Of a DNA stretch of 64,000 nucleotides, positions 9,981 through 18,117 are shown one piece after another. Below the pieces are notes generated by a model that was given only the letters and a program-made list of their open reading frames with translations, was not told the DNA's origin and ran no database searches. Each line of letters begins with the position of its first letter. Positions within the stretch are counted from its first letter, which is position 1. The stretch comes from Leptotrichia sp. HSP-342 (GTDB lineage: Bacteria; Fusobacteriota; Fusobacteriia; Fusobacteriales; Leptotrichiaceae). The position numbers and the translations under genes were made by a program. The stretch spans positions 1,612,001-1,676,000 of the forward strand of contig NZ_CP165646.1 of NCBI RefSeq assembly GCF_041199995.1. The letters are read 5' to 3'.

Positions 9981-11063
9981 TTATTTCCGATTCTTTTTCA
10001 TATTTTCAATAAACATATCAAATAAATAATTTGGGTCATGTGGTCCTGGAGAAGCCTCTGGATGATACTGTACCGAAAATACTGGATATTTTTTATGTCT
10101 TACACCTTCGCAGGTTCTGTCATTTACTGCAATATGTGTTAATTCCAGCTCTGTATCCTTCAAAGAATCAATATCTACAGCATATCCATGATTTTGTGCT
10201 GTAATATCAACTTTTCCAGTTTGTAGGTTTAATACTGGCTGATTTGCTCCACGATGTCCGAATAGCAATTTATATGTCTTTGCTCCACAGGCAAGTGAAA
10301 TCAGCTGATGTCCCATGCAAATTCCAAAAATTGGCACTTTATCTATTAATTTCCTAATTGTAGCAATTGTTTCTGGAACATCTATAGGATCTCCTGGTCC
10401 ATTGCTTAACATTATTCCGTCTGGTTTTTGTCTTAAAATTTCTTTAGAAGTTGCATTATGTGGCATTACGACAATATCACAGTCCCTTGAGTTAAGTTCC
10501 CTCATAATTCCTGATTTCATTCCTAAGTCAAGAAGAACAACTCTCATCCCTCTTCCAGATGAAAGAAATGCTTTTTTTGTCGATACCTGTTCGATTTGAT
10601 TGGTTGGTAACGAATTGATTTTTAAATTTTTTGCAATTTCTTGCGAATCTTTGTCTGCACTAACGATAATTCCTTTAATCGTTCCATGCTCTCTTATTTT
10701 CTTTGTCAGACTACGTGTATCAATTCCAGAAATTCCTGGAATATTTAAGTCTTTCAAAACTTCATCCAATGTAAATTCATTTCTAAAATTAGAAGGTTTT
10801 CTACATATTTCACGAGTTATAATTCCCTTAATACTTGGATTAATAGTTTCATAATCATCCCTATTTATCCCATAATTTCCAATTAATGGATAAGTAAATG
10901 TAATAATCTGCCCATTATACGATGGATCTGAAATAGTTTCCTGGTACCCAGTCATCGCAGTATTAAAAACAACTTCCCCAGCCATTTCCACATCTGCTCC
11001 AAATCCATACCCTTTATACACACTACCATCTTCTAAAACAAGCTGTTTATCCAATGCGTACAT
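9981..11063 (-). CDS. carA: Carbamoyl-phosphate synthase small (glutaminase) subunit
   Basis: 360 residues. The C-terminal class I glutamine amidotransferase domain shows the catalytic Cys249 in FGICMGHQLISLA and the His334/Glu336 pair in VQYHPEASPGP. The N-terminal CPSase small-chain domain starts LVLEDGSVYKGYGFGADVEMAGEV. It delivers ammonia to CarB. GGGAGG lies about 6 bases before the ATG. A promoter with 17-bp spacing sits at 11226-11254, leaving a leader of roughly 155 nt. Confidence 0.98.
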   Translation of the reverse strand: MYALDKQLVLEDGSVYKGYGFGADVEMAGEVVFNTAMTGYQETISDPSYNGQIITFTYPLIGNYGINRDDYETINPSIKGIITREICRKPSNFRNEFTLDEVLKDLNIPGISGIDTRSLTKKIREHGTIKGIIVSADKDSQEIAKNLKINSLPTNQIEQVSTKKAFLSSGRGMRVVLLDLGMKSGIMRELNSRDCDIVVMPHNATSKEILRQKPDGIMLSNGPGDPIDVPETIATIRKLIDKVPIFGICMGHQLISLACGAKTYKLLFGHRGANQPVLNLQTGKVDITAQNHGYAVDIDSLKDTELELTHIAVNDRTCEGVRHKKYPVFSVQYHPEASPGPHDPNYLFDMFIENMKKNRK

Positions 11064-11225
11064 AAATACTACCTCCCTAAATTTTAAATGATACTATTTG
11101 TTTTAAAATTTGTTCAATTGTCATTAACGTGTCTGATTTGCGATATAGTAAACTATTTTAATTCAAATTCTAGATATGTATTTAACAAAAGTCTGAATGT
11201 ATTTACTAACATCTCTAATCTCATA

Positions 11226-11254
11226 ATTATACTATATTTTTTTAGTTTTATCAA
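11226..11254 (-). promoter_or_regulatory. Sigma-70 type promoter of carAB
   Basis: On the minus strand there is a -35 TTGATA (11249-11254), exactly 17 bases, then a perfect -10 TATAAT (11226-11231). It points at carA. The 372-bp gap 11064-11435 holds this promoter and the leader and no gene. I could not recognise a PyrR-binding consensus or a clear terminator/antiterminator pair in the leader. Confidence 0.8.
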
Positions 11255-11435
11255 TAATGGTAAATAATTATTTTTGTAACAAATGTTTGGGTGTATTGTA
11301 TAATCAAATGCAACAAATTTAAGTAATTATTAAAAATATCTCTGATTCAGAATTTTCAGAAATATCCTAATAACTTCAAAAATTAATTTTTACTTTTTGT
11401 TTCACTTGATTTGACAATAAACCTAATTCGTAATT

Positions 11436-11807
11436 TTAATCATATAAATAGAAATCCATTATTTGTAATAGCTCCCTAGAATTATCATCCATATTTTCAT
11501 TCGCTAATACATCCTTTATTTCCTCTTGCAATTTCATTCTTTCATTTTTAAATTCTTCCTTTCTTTCAGCATCATAAGCCATATTTGCCATTCTTCCTAT
11601 TGCTGAAAATCCGAAAGTAAAATAATTAAAAATTGTTGTAAATCGTTTTTTCTTTTTAGTTCTTTTAAATTTCATATATTTTTTATCAATTGAACTTATG
11701 TCTAGATTTTCTTGTTTTGCTGATTCAAAAAACTTTTCTAGCCTGCCTACACTATTTCTTGAAAATAATTCTAATCCACGTTCTATTAATTCCTTCACTT
11801 TTGCCAT
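11436..11807 (-). CDS. Unrecognised small basic/helical protein
   Basis: 123 residues, no signal peptide. The middle is strongly basic (KKYMKFKRTKKKKRF), followed by an aromatic, possibly amphipathic segment (FNYFTFGFSAIGRMANMAY) and an acidic helical tail. GGAGG precedes the ATG. It lies 24 bp downstream of the DUF4125 gene and probably closes that operon. No family recognised. Confidence 0.7.
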   Translation of the reverse strand: MAKVKELIERGLELFSRNSVGRLEKFFESAKQENLDISSIDKKYMKFKRTKKKKRFTTIFNYFTFGFSAIGRMANMAYDAERKEEFKNERMKLQEEIKDVLANENMDDNSRELLQIMDFYLYD

Positions 11808-11831
11808 TTATCTTCCCTCCAACTTATAAAT

Positions 11832-12455
11832 TTACAAACTTTCTTCTGCTTCCTCAATAGAACTGTATCCCTTTTCCAGTACAATATTTTCCAAATTATT
11901 TTCTGCTAAGTTTATGTTATTTGTAACACAGCTCTGAATATACTCATAATATAATTTCAATGTTTTTACTGAATATGATGATAATTCTCCCTTCAAGTAA
12001 GTTTCAATTGAAGTATAGTTTGGTGTGTCGTATTTTGAGTATAAAGGACGCCCTTTTGAAGTAACTTTTGGATATTTTTTTATTATTTCTTCTTCCCAAT
12101 GCAAATAAATTTCTACTATTTTTTGTACCAATTCTTCCTTTTCTTGTGAAATTTTAGGCAAATACTCCTTAATAATTTCGTATTCTTTTGGAGAACTGTA
12201 TTTCATCATTCTGGCATATTTATCTTGAACAATGTTTTCTCCATGATGTTTTGCCAAAATCAAGTCTTCCAAATAACTTTCCAGAATTTCATCAGGCAAT
12301 GTTTCCCATTGGCTTCTTCTCATAATCTCAAATTCCTGAGGATTATCCTGACATTCTGCTCTTCCTTCTGTATGATGTACATTTTGAAAAAATTCCCATT
12401 CCCTTTTTAAAATTTGTCTAATAAAGCTTTCTTTTTTGCTAATTTCTATTTCCAT
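11832..12455 (-). CDS. DUF4125-family protein
   Basis: About 207 residues from the preferred start ATG at 12453-12455, which has AGGAG 8 bases upstream; a longer frame to 12482 lacks such a site. Family marks are ILKREWEFFQNVHHTEGRAE, QWETLPDEILESYL and GRPLYSKYDTPNYTSIETYL. The function is not known. It sits in an apparent operon after the TPR protein and the DUF4037 nucleotidyltransferase-like protein; I recall these families co-occurring in Firmicutes and fusobacteria, which suggests a shared pathway. Confidence 0.82.
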   Translation of the reverse strand: MEIEISKKESFIRQILKREWEFFQNVHHTEGRAECQDNPQEFEIMRRSQWETLPDEILESYLEDLILAKHHGENIVQDKYARMMKYSSPKEYEIIKEYLPKISQEKEELVQKIVEIYLHWEEEIIKKYPKVTSKGRPLYSKYDTPNYTSIETYLKGELSSYSVKTLKLYYEYIQSCVTNNINLAENNLENIVLEKGYSSIEEAEESL

Positions 12456-12522
12456 TTTCAATTCTCCTATTTTAAGATCCAATATTCTCTAATTTTGTTG
12501 ATTGTTCTTTAAATTTTCTATT

Positions 12523-13476
12523 TTAATCCATCGCAGGATTCCAGTTTCTTAATTTCTCATCTTCAATTTTATTTTGCACAAAAGGCCCATAATCCTGTAA
12601 AAAGTCACTTGTTAATTGTCTTGGGACAATATCTTGATTTTTCATTTCCGTAATTACATCAGCACTTATTTCTTCAATAATTTGAAATTTTCGATTAACC
12701 GCACCAGTTGGCAATTTTACCAGTTCTTCAATTAGAAAATAAGTTTTTTCTCCCAAGATTTTCAAGTTTTTTAAGGCTCTTGGCATCCATTTGTAAAAAA
12801 GTTTATATTTTTTATTTAATAGAAAAATCATATGTATTGCCTCATTTATAAACTCAGTTTCCGCCAGCCTTGCTGCCACAATTTCATTTCTTTTCATACA
12901 TCGTAAATAGTTATACTGCCCAGATTGTGCCATTTTCATACATCTTGTGGCAATTTTATTAAGTCGTATATCTTCTGGAAAATATTTTTTCAAATCATTT
13001 CTAATTTTTGTAAATTGTCCTGAATTATCCATAAAAATTTCTCCATTAACCGCTGTTGCTAGCAATTCTTCTGGGATTAATCGCCAATCATACAAATTAT
13101 CAGGTGCCTTTACATCTCCCAAAAACTTGAAAAACCAGTCATCCATATTAAGGACACCACGCCGTCCATCTCCAAACTCGCTCATATTCAATGCTCTAAA
13201 GCCCAAAAACTCCTTTGGCAATTCATTAAGCCTTTTCTGCAAATTTAGTCCATATTTTTCATAATCTTCTGAACTCAGCCAAATACAGCAGGACGGCCCA
13301 AAATCGTGATCCTGCGAAATTTCATCATCGAACCCAAAACACTCGGAACCTTCTCCCGCAAGCCCAGCCGCCATTTTTTCAAAAACTTCTGGAAATTCAC
13401 TCTTTATAACTGGCAGATAAATTTCTTCGAAATATCTTTTTGAAAGTTCCAGTCCTTTTATTTTATTTGAATCCAT
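12523..13476 (-). CDS. DUF4037 protein with nucleotidyltransferase-like active site
   Basis: 317 residues. Residues 41-60 (GEGSECFGFDDEISQDHDFG) fit the minimal nucleotidyltransferase pattern: a Gly-Ser (43-44) and then Asp56-x-Asp58. A third acidic residue could come from NMDDWFF around 110-115. The rest is helical, as in the DUF4037 family. It probably transfers a nucleotide to an unknown target, by fold analogy only. AAGGAG precedes the ATG, and it lies 22 bp after the TPR gene. Confidence 0.82.
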   Translation of the reverse strand: MDSNKIKGLELSKRYFEEIYLPVIKSEFPEVFEKMAAGLAGEGSECFGFDDEISQDHDFGPSCCIWLSSEDYEKYGLNLQKRLNELPKEFLGFRALNMSEFGDGRRGVLNMDDWFFKFLGDVKAPDNLYDWRLIPEELLATAVNGEIFMDNSGQFTKIRNDLKKYFPEDIRLNKIATRCMKMAQSGQYNYLRCMKRNEIVAARLAETEFINEAIHMIFLLNKKYKLFYKWMPRALKNLKILGEKTYFLIEELVKLPTGAVNRKFQIIEEISADVITEMKNQDIVPRQLTSDFLQDYGPFVQNKIEDEKLRNWNPAMD

Positions 13477-13498
13477 TTTTTCTCCTTATTCTAAAAAT

Positions 13499-14329
13499 CT
13501 AAACCATTTTTTCCTTCACAACTTCAATATTTTCCAAAATATTTTTGTAATTATTGCTTTCTTTTCCAAATGTCTTTTCACAAATTTCAGCACTTTCCTC
13601 AAATAATTCCAATGCTTTTTCATATTCATTTTCTGCAAAATAAAAAGTTGCCATATTGTTAAGGACTGCTGCATACAAGTTATGAGTTTTTCCAACTTCC
13701 TTTTCGATTAGTTTCAGTGATTTTTGCAAGTATTCTTCAGCTTTTTCCTTGTTTTTCACTTTCAAATAAGGCTGTACAAGATTACTTAGTGTAATTGCAT
13801 ACTGAATAGGATTTTCTCCAACTTTTTCCAATACTTCCAGACTTTTTTCTTGCAACTCAATCGCTTCCTCATATCTTTCAAGCTCCTGATAAAATAAAGC
13901 CAAATTATTGCATACGCTCGCATAAACATAGTCATTCTGTAAATTGTTATTTTCGTAAATTTTCATGGTATTAAGATAAATATTCTCTATGTCATCATAC
14001 TTTTTCATAAATCTGTAAACTTCAGCTAGGTTAAGACTGCAAGTCGCATAAGGAATACTGTCTTTGCCATACTTTTTCTCAATAAAGCCTTGTGCCTTCA
14101 GCAAAGCATCTTTTGCCGTGTCAAACTCTCCAACATATTTAAGAGTTCCCCCAACTTCATTCAAAATTTTAATATTTTCATCACTTTCCTCACCAAAAAC
14201 ATCTTCTGTAAGTTCTGCCAATTCCTTTAATACTTTAACCTCTTCCACAACATTTCCCTGTTGCATAAGTTCTTTTCTTAAGTTTGTCAATTCATTTATT
14301 CTAATTTTTTTTTCAAATATATTTGACAT
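13499..14329 (-). CDS. Tetratricopeptide-repeat protein
   Basis: 276 residues made of about five TPR units with long repeats (about 42 residues, kinesin-light-chain-like), such as ASVCNNLALFYQELERYEEA and AAVLNNMATFYFAENEYEKA. No signal peptide, so cytoplasmic. TPR arrays form protein-binding scaffolds. As the first gene of the cluster it probably recruits a partner for the downstream nucleotidyltransferase-like and DUF4125 proteins (inference). AAAGGAG precedes the ATG. Confidence 0.88.
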   Translation of the reverse strand: MSNIFEKKIRINELTNLRKELMQQGNVVEEVKVLKELAELTEDVFGEESDENIKILNEVGGTLKYVGEFDTAKDALLKAQGFIEKKYGKDSIPYATCSLNLAEVYRFMKKYDDIENIYLNTMKIYENNNLQNDYVYASVCNNLALFYQELERYEEAIELQEKSLEVLEKVGENPIQYAITLSNLVQPYLKVKNKEKAEEYLQKSLKLIEKEVGKTHNLYAAVLNNMATFYFAENEYEKALELFEESAEICEKTFGKESNNYKNILENIEVVKEKMV

Positions 14330-14509
14330 TTTATATTTCTCCTTTATATTAATTTTATTACTTAACTTTTATGTTCTAAAAGTATGATTTGAATCCATTT
14401 TAATTATTATTTCTAACAAAAGTTTACCATACAAAATTGCAATCTGCAACAATATTAAAAATAATTTTAAGATTTCAAAATAGTTTTGCTATAAAATAAA
14501 ATTATGTTG

Positions 14510-14538
14510 TTGAAATAAAAAAACTCCCATTATATAAT
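14510..14538 (+). promoter_or_regulatory. Promoter of the cation efflux gene
   Basis: -35 TTGAAA (14510-14515), 17-bp spacer, perfect -10 TATAAT (14533-14538), about 44 bp before the ATG of the CDF transporter. It lies in the divergent region between two oppositely oriented genes. Confidence 0.75.
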
Positions 14539-14581
14539 TAAAATAGATTAAATATTTTTAGAGGAAAGAAGGAAAGATAAG

Positions 14582-15502
14582 ATGAATAAAAAAAAAATTG
14601 ATTTTAAGTACCATCATATAAAGCATTATAAATATCAGGCACAATCAAAGAAAACTTTGACAACTTCAATTTTGCTGACACTGTTTTTTGCTTTGGTTGA
14701 ATTATTTGGTGGAATATTTAGTGGTTCACTTGCACTTATTTCAGATTCATTTCATATGTTTTCGGATGTTGTTGCGCTTTTATTCAGCATTATAGCGGTA
14801 TTTTATTCAGCCAAAAAGCCAAACAAGAATTTTACTTACGGATTTTTGAGAATTGAGATAATTTCTGCATTCATAAATGGACTGGCTCTTATGATAATTT
14901 CAGTCGGAATAGTTATTGAAGCTGTAAAACGGCTTTTCAATCCAGAGCATGTTGATTTTTTTACGATGTTTACAATTGCAGTAATCGGACTTTTGGTTAA
15001 TATAATACTTATGTTTGTACTTATGAGAAGTTTGAAAAAAGAAAATAATCTTAATGTAAAAAGTGCATTATGGCATTTTTTAGGTGACACACTAAATTCG
15101 GTTGGAGTTATAATTGCTGCGATTATTTTGAAATTAACTAATCTTGTTATTTTTGACATAATAATAAGTGTGATTATAAGCGTTGTTATTTTTACTGGTG
15201 GATTAAAAATTGCAAAAGAGGCGTTTTTTATTTTAATGGAAGCTGTTCCCAGCGATTTAGATATCGACGAAATTTATGCTAAAATTTTAACAATTGATAA
15301 AATAAAGGATATTCATGAATTCCATTTATGGAATATTTCTGAAGAAAATATAAGTATTTCATTTCATATTTTACTTGATGAGTATGATGGTGTAAATGAT
15401 TACGAGATTGTAAATGATGTAGTAAAACTTTTAAAAAATGAATACGGAATAGAGCATGTGACAGTTCAAATTGAAAATCCTGAAATAAATCCACATCTTT
15501 AG
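14582..15502 (+). CDS. Cation diffusion facilitator (CzcD/ZitB-like zinc efflux)
   Basis: 306 residues. Six transmembrane helices are followed by a cytoplasmic domain with FHLWNI and HVTVQIE strands. The metal-site HxxxD motifs are present in helix 2 (H58-MFS-D62) and helix 5 (HFLGDTLNS). It exchanges cytosolic Zn2+ or another divalent cation for protons. AGAGGAAAG precedes the ATG. It is one of the few plus-strand genes and is monocistronic, followed by an IS element 56 bp later. Confidence 0.93.
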   Translation: MNKKKIDFKYHHIKHYKYQAQSKKTLTTSILLTLFFALVELFGGIFSGSLALISDSFHMFSDVVALLFSIIAVFYSAKKPNKNFTYGFLRIEIISAFINGLALMIISVGIVIEAVKRLFNPEHVDFFTMFTIAVIGLLVNIILMFVLMRSLKKENNLNVKSALWHFLGDTLNSVGVIIAAIILKLTNLVIFDIIISVIISVVIFTGGLKIAKEAFFILMEAVPSDLDIDEIYAKILTIDKIKDIHEFHLWNISEENISISFHILLDEYDGVNDYEIVNDVVKLLKNEYGIEHVTVQIENPEINPHL

Positions 15503-15558
15503 TTATTTTTCTTTTAATCATAAAATCCCATTAAACTAACTGAAAAATAAGATATAAT

Positions 15559-16459
15559 AGACCTGTTCGACAACTTGTATAAAGACCAATATCAGGGTAT
15601 AATAATACTGGTGATGAAAATGATAAATAATGTTGGAAAAATAAAAAAACTTAAAGAAGAAAACTATCAGAAAATTTTTGGCATTAAAAAAAATACCTTT
15701 GACAAAATGCTGAAACTTTTGAATGAATCATACAGAATTGAACATTTAAGAGGCGGACATCCGCCAAAACTATCTGTTCTTGACAGACTTGTAATTATGC
15801 TTTCATACTATCATGACTATAAAACTATGGAAAATATTGCCCTTGAATATGGTGTTGCAAAAAGTACCATCTGTGAGTGCGTTAAATGGGTTGAAAACAT
15901 CTTGATAAAAAGCGAGGAATTTTCTTTGCCCAAAAAAAGGGAACTTGTCAGGGACACTGAGATAGAAGCCGTAATGGTTGATGCTACGGAATGTGAAATT
16001 GAGCGTCCTAAAAAAAACAGCGAAAATATTACTCGGGAAAAAAGAAAAAGCACACGATAAAGGCTCAGATAGTCGCAGACGAAAAGGATTTAAGTATACT
16101 CAACGTCTCGTTTTCGCACGGGAGCGTTCATGACTTCAGGCTGTTCTGTAGAAGCCGTGTGTATTTTTCAAAAGATGTCCTTTTAATTGCCGACAAGGGA
16201 TACATAGGCATAGATAAGATACACGGCAACAGCTTGGTGCCTAAAAAATCGATAAAAAAGCACAAATTAACTAAGGAGGACAAGAAATACAATTCAATTA
16301 TTTCAAGACGTAGAATTTACATAGAGCATGTGAACAGACATATCAAGAGATTTAGGATAGTGTCTACACGTTATAGAAACAAGAGAAGAAAATTTGTCCT
16401 GAGATTTTCGTTAATTTGTGCAATTTATAATTTTGAACTATAGGTTGTCGAACAGGTCT
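15559..16459 (+). mobile_element. IS5-family element, ISL2-like group
   Basis: 901 bp bounded by near-perfect inverted repeats: AGACCTGTTCGACAAC at the left and GTTGTCGAACAGGTCT at the right. The flanks carry a 3-bp direct repeat AAT (15556-15558 and 16460-16462). A 3-bp ANT duplication together with a two-frame transposase fits the ISL2 subgroup of IS5 as I remember it. The ends and both frames look intact, so the element may be active. Confidence 0.9.
15614..16443 (+). CDS. IS5-family transposase made by -1 frameshift
   Basis: The first frame (to 16060) encodes the helix-turn-helix (MLSYYHDYKTMENIALEYGVA...) and the first catalytic Asp (VMVDATECEIERP). The second frame resumes at about 16018 with YYSGKKKKHTIKAQIVADEK, VHDFRLF and ADKGYIGID, giving the remaining DDE residues (final Glu in RIYIEHVNRHIKRFR). 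The frames overlap at A-AAA-AAC (16012-16018), phased for -1 slippage. An alternative TTG start exists at 15575; I prefer ATG 15614. A simple indel is the alternative explanation. Confidence 0.85.
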
Positions 16460-16463
16460 AATA

Positions 16464-17262
16464 TATAGTAAAATCTATTTAAAGCTGGGCCATCTTATCA
16501 AATAAAACACAGAAGTAACTGCTTCCTCAAGTGTATTATCATTATGGGCTATGTCTTACTGGCCCATACTTTTTCTATTGGATTTAAATCTGGTGAATAC
16601 AGTGGAAAAAATGATAGACAATACTCTGTTTCCTTAATTATCTTTTCTAATATCCTTTTTCTATGAAATCAGTGCATTCCCTATTTTTCCAGCAACCAGA
16701 TTTATTCTTGAATATCTTAATCCTCTTTTCTTCCCTTCAACAGATATTCCCCTTTTACTCCAGCCGTATTCACGGTAGTAATATTCGTTAAAGCCTGTTT
16801 CATCAATATAGATTATTTCTCTGCCTGAACCTGCTTCTGATAATTTTTTTAAATATCTATTTATTTTTTTCTCGTCCTGCTCCCTGTATTTTGTCTGTTT
16901 TTTTTCTTGTGTATCCTAATTTTTTCAGCACTACTCTCACTGTCTCCTTTCCACAGCCAAAATCTTTTGCTATTTCACGGATGTATTTATCTGCATTCTC
17001 TGGATTTTTAATATATTCATCAAGTTTTTCAGGATCAAGCACCTTAAATTTTCTTTTCCGTGTTCTTGATGAAAGATCTCCTGCTTCCTTCTTAAGTTTT
17101 ATCCATCCGTACAATGTGCTGGAACTTATGTTGAACTGAAATAATATTTTGTTTTTGCATTTTCGTAATAAAAATTTAAAATTCTTTTTCTATAATTTTT
17201 TTCATATGCCATAAAGTTATTATACCATATTTTTAGGTCGGTTTTGTATAAATTTCACTATA
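16464..17262 (-). mobile_element. Degenerate IS630-family element
   Basis: Ends resemble each other as inverted repeats: TATAGTAAAATCTATTTAAA at 16464 and, on the minus strand from 17262, TATAGTGAAATTTATACAAA. The outer TA dinucleotides fit IS630 target preference. Between them is a decayed transposase. The left end starts 5 bp after the IS5-family element, which therefore inserted beside it. Confidence 0.75.
16475..17212 (-). pseudogene. IS630-family transposase remnant
   Basis: Starts at 17212 (MAYEKNYRKRILNFYYENAK), then changes frame before SSSTLYGWIKLKKEAGDLSS. The helix-turn-helix part ends near KKTDKIQ. The catalytic part retains IIYIDETGFNEYYYREYGWS and FFPLYSPDLNPIEKVWAS. A section between the first Asp block and the second is missing (GKIGNALIS then stop), and the last part has an internal stop. 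The final RWPSFK ends at 16475. Not functional. Confidence 0.8.
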
Positions 17263-17279
17263 ATTTCCTTATAAATAAA

Positions 17280-17321
17280 AAATTGTCTAATCGTTTCAAT
17301 AAAGAAACAACTAGACAATTT
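17280..17321 (-). terminator. Rho-independent terminator of the FadA/OmpA operon
   Basis: A stem of about 10 bp (AAATTGTCTA with TAGACAATTT) plus an inner GTTTC/GAAAC pairing lies 37 bp after the OmpA-domain gene. On the minus strand it ends in an AT-rich T stretch. Confidence 0.75.
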
Positions 17322-17357
17322 ATAAAAATATTTTTATCAATCTTAATATAATTAAAA

Positions 17358-17894
17358 TTAATCTCTTGTAGCTTTGAACTGGATTCTTCTGTTTTCAAAT
17401 CTTCCTTGTTCAGTATCATTAGGAGCGATTGGATCAGATTCTCCCATTGATTCTACACCTATGATTCTTGCAGGATCTAATCCAAATTCTAACAATTTAG
17501 CTTTAACTGCATTTGCCCTTCTCATTCCTAAAGCCATATTATAAGCGTCTGTACCTTTAGAATCTGTATGTCCAATAATTGTTAAACTCAAGTTGTTTTG
17601 TTCGACGTAATCTTTTACATTTCTTAATAATTCAAAGTATTGAGGTTTAACTACTGACTTATCAAAGTCGAAGTTCAATCTTCCAGAATCAAGTACGAAT
17701 TCTTCGTTTACTGGTGGTTCTGGTTGTGGCTCTGGAACAGGTTGTGGTACTGGTTCTTCAAGTTCAAGAGCATTAATTCTGATTGTATTTTCTCTCATTT
17801 GAGTTGTTGTCAGCTTTCTTGCCATTAATGGTGAAGCAACTAACAACCCTAATGCAATTATTGTTGCTGTTCTTGTTGTTGTTCTTCTACCCAT
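17358..17894 (-). CDS. OmpA-domain outer-membrane/peptidoglycan-binding protein
   Basis: 178 residues. The signal sequence is MGRRTTTRTATIIALGLLVA with SPLMA before cleavage. A proline/glutamate linker (residues ~45-60) is followed by an OmpA C-terminal domain. The domain shows LNFDFDKSVVKPQYFELL, IIGHTDSKGTDAYNMALGMRRA and ESDPIAPNDTEQGRFENRRI, with the Asp and Arg that hold diaminopimelate or equivalent in peptidoglycan. It tethers the envelope. Its first 37 bp overlap the end of the upstream lipoprotein gene, suggesting translational coupling. Confidence 0.92.
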   Translation of the reverse strand: MGRRTTTRTATIIALGLLVASPLMARKLTTTQMRENTIRINALELEEPVPQPVPEPQPEPPVNEEFVLDSGRLNFDFDKSVVKPQYFELLRNVKDYVEQNNLSLTIIGHTDSKGTDAYNMALGMRRANAVKAKLLEFGLDPARIIGVESMGESDPIAPNDTEQGRFENRRIQFKATRD

Positions 17895-18073
17895 TTTTCA
17901 GCCTCTCTTTCTAAAGATCTGTATCTTTGGCTACCAGGATTTGGTTTATTTTCATTCAAATAATCTTCAATATGATTTAATCTAGTTGTATTGTAATCTA
18001 CTAATTTTGCATTTGTACAAGATAATGCTCCTAATCCTACTAATAATAATGCTAACTTTTTCATATTTTTCAT
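17858..18073 (-). CDS. Small Gln-tailed lipoprotein
   Basis: 71 residues. The signal ends in LGALSCTNA, so Cys19 is the likely lipidated residue. The mature region is short and helical, with a Glu/Gln tail (WVEEQQQEQQQ). The tail is encoded by a CAA/GAA repeat that in the overlapping frame encodes the Thr/Arg start of the OmpA protein. It probably partners the OmpA-domain protein in the envelope (inference from overlap). Confidence 0.78.
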   Translation of the reverse strand: MKNMKKLALLLVGLGALSCTNAKLVDYNTTRLNHIEDYLNENKPNPGSQRYRSLEREAEKWVEEQQQEQQQ

Positions 18074-18117
18074 TTCCTTTCTAATATATCTGAATTTATT
18101 TTTTACAAAACTCTAAA

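Noticed and set aside
9981..11063. Plus-strand ORFs inside carA, carB, obgE and uvrB
   Set aside because: They are antisense shadows of conserved genes with no ribosome sites or recognisable motifs.
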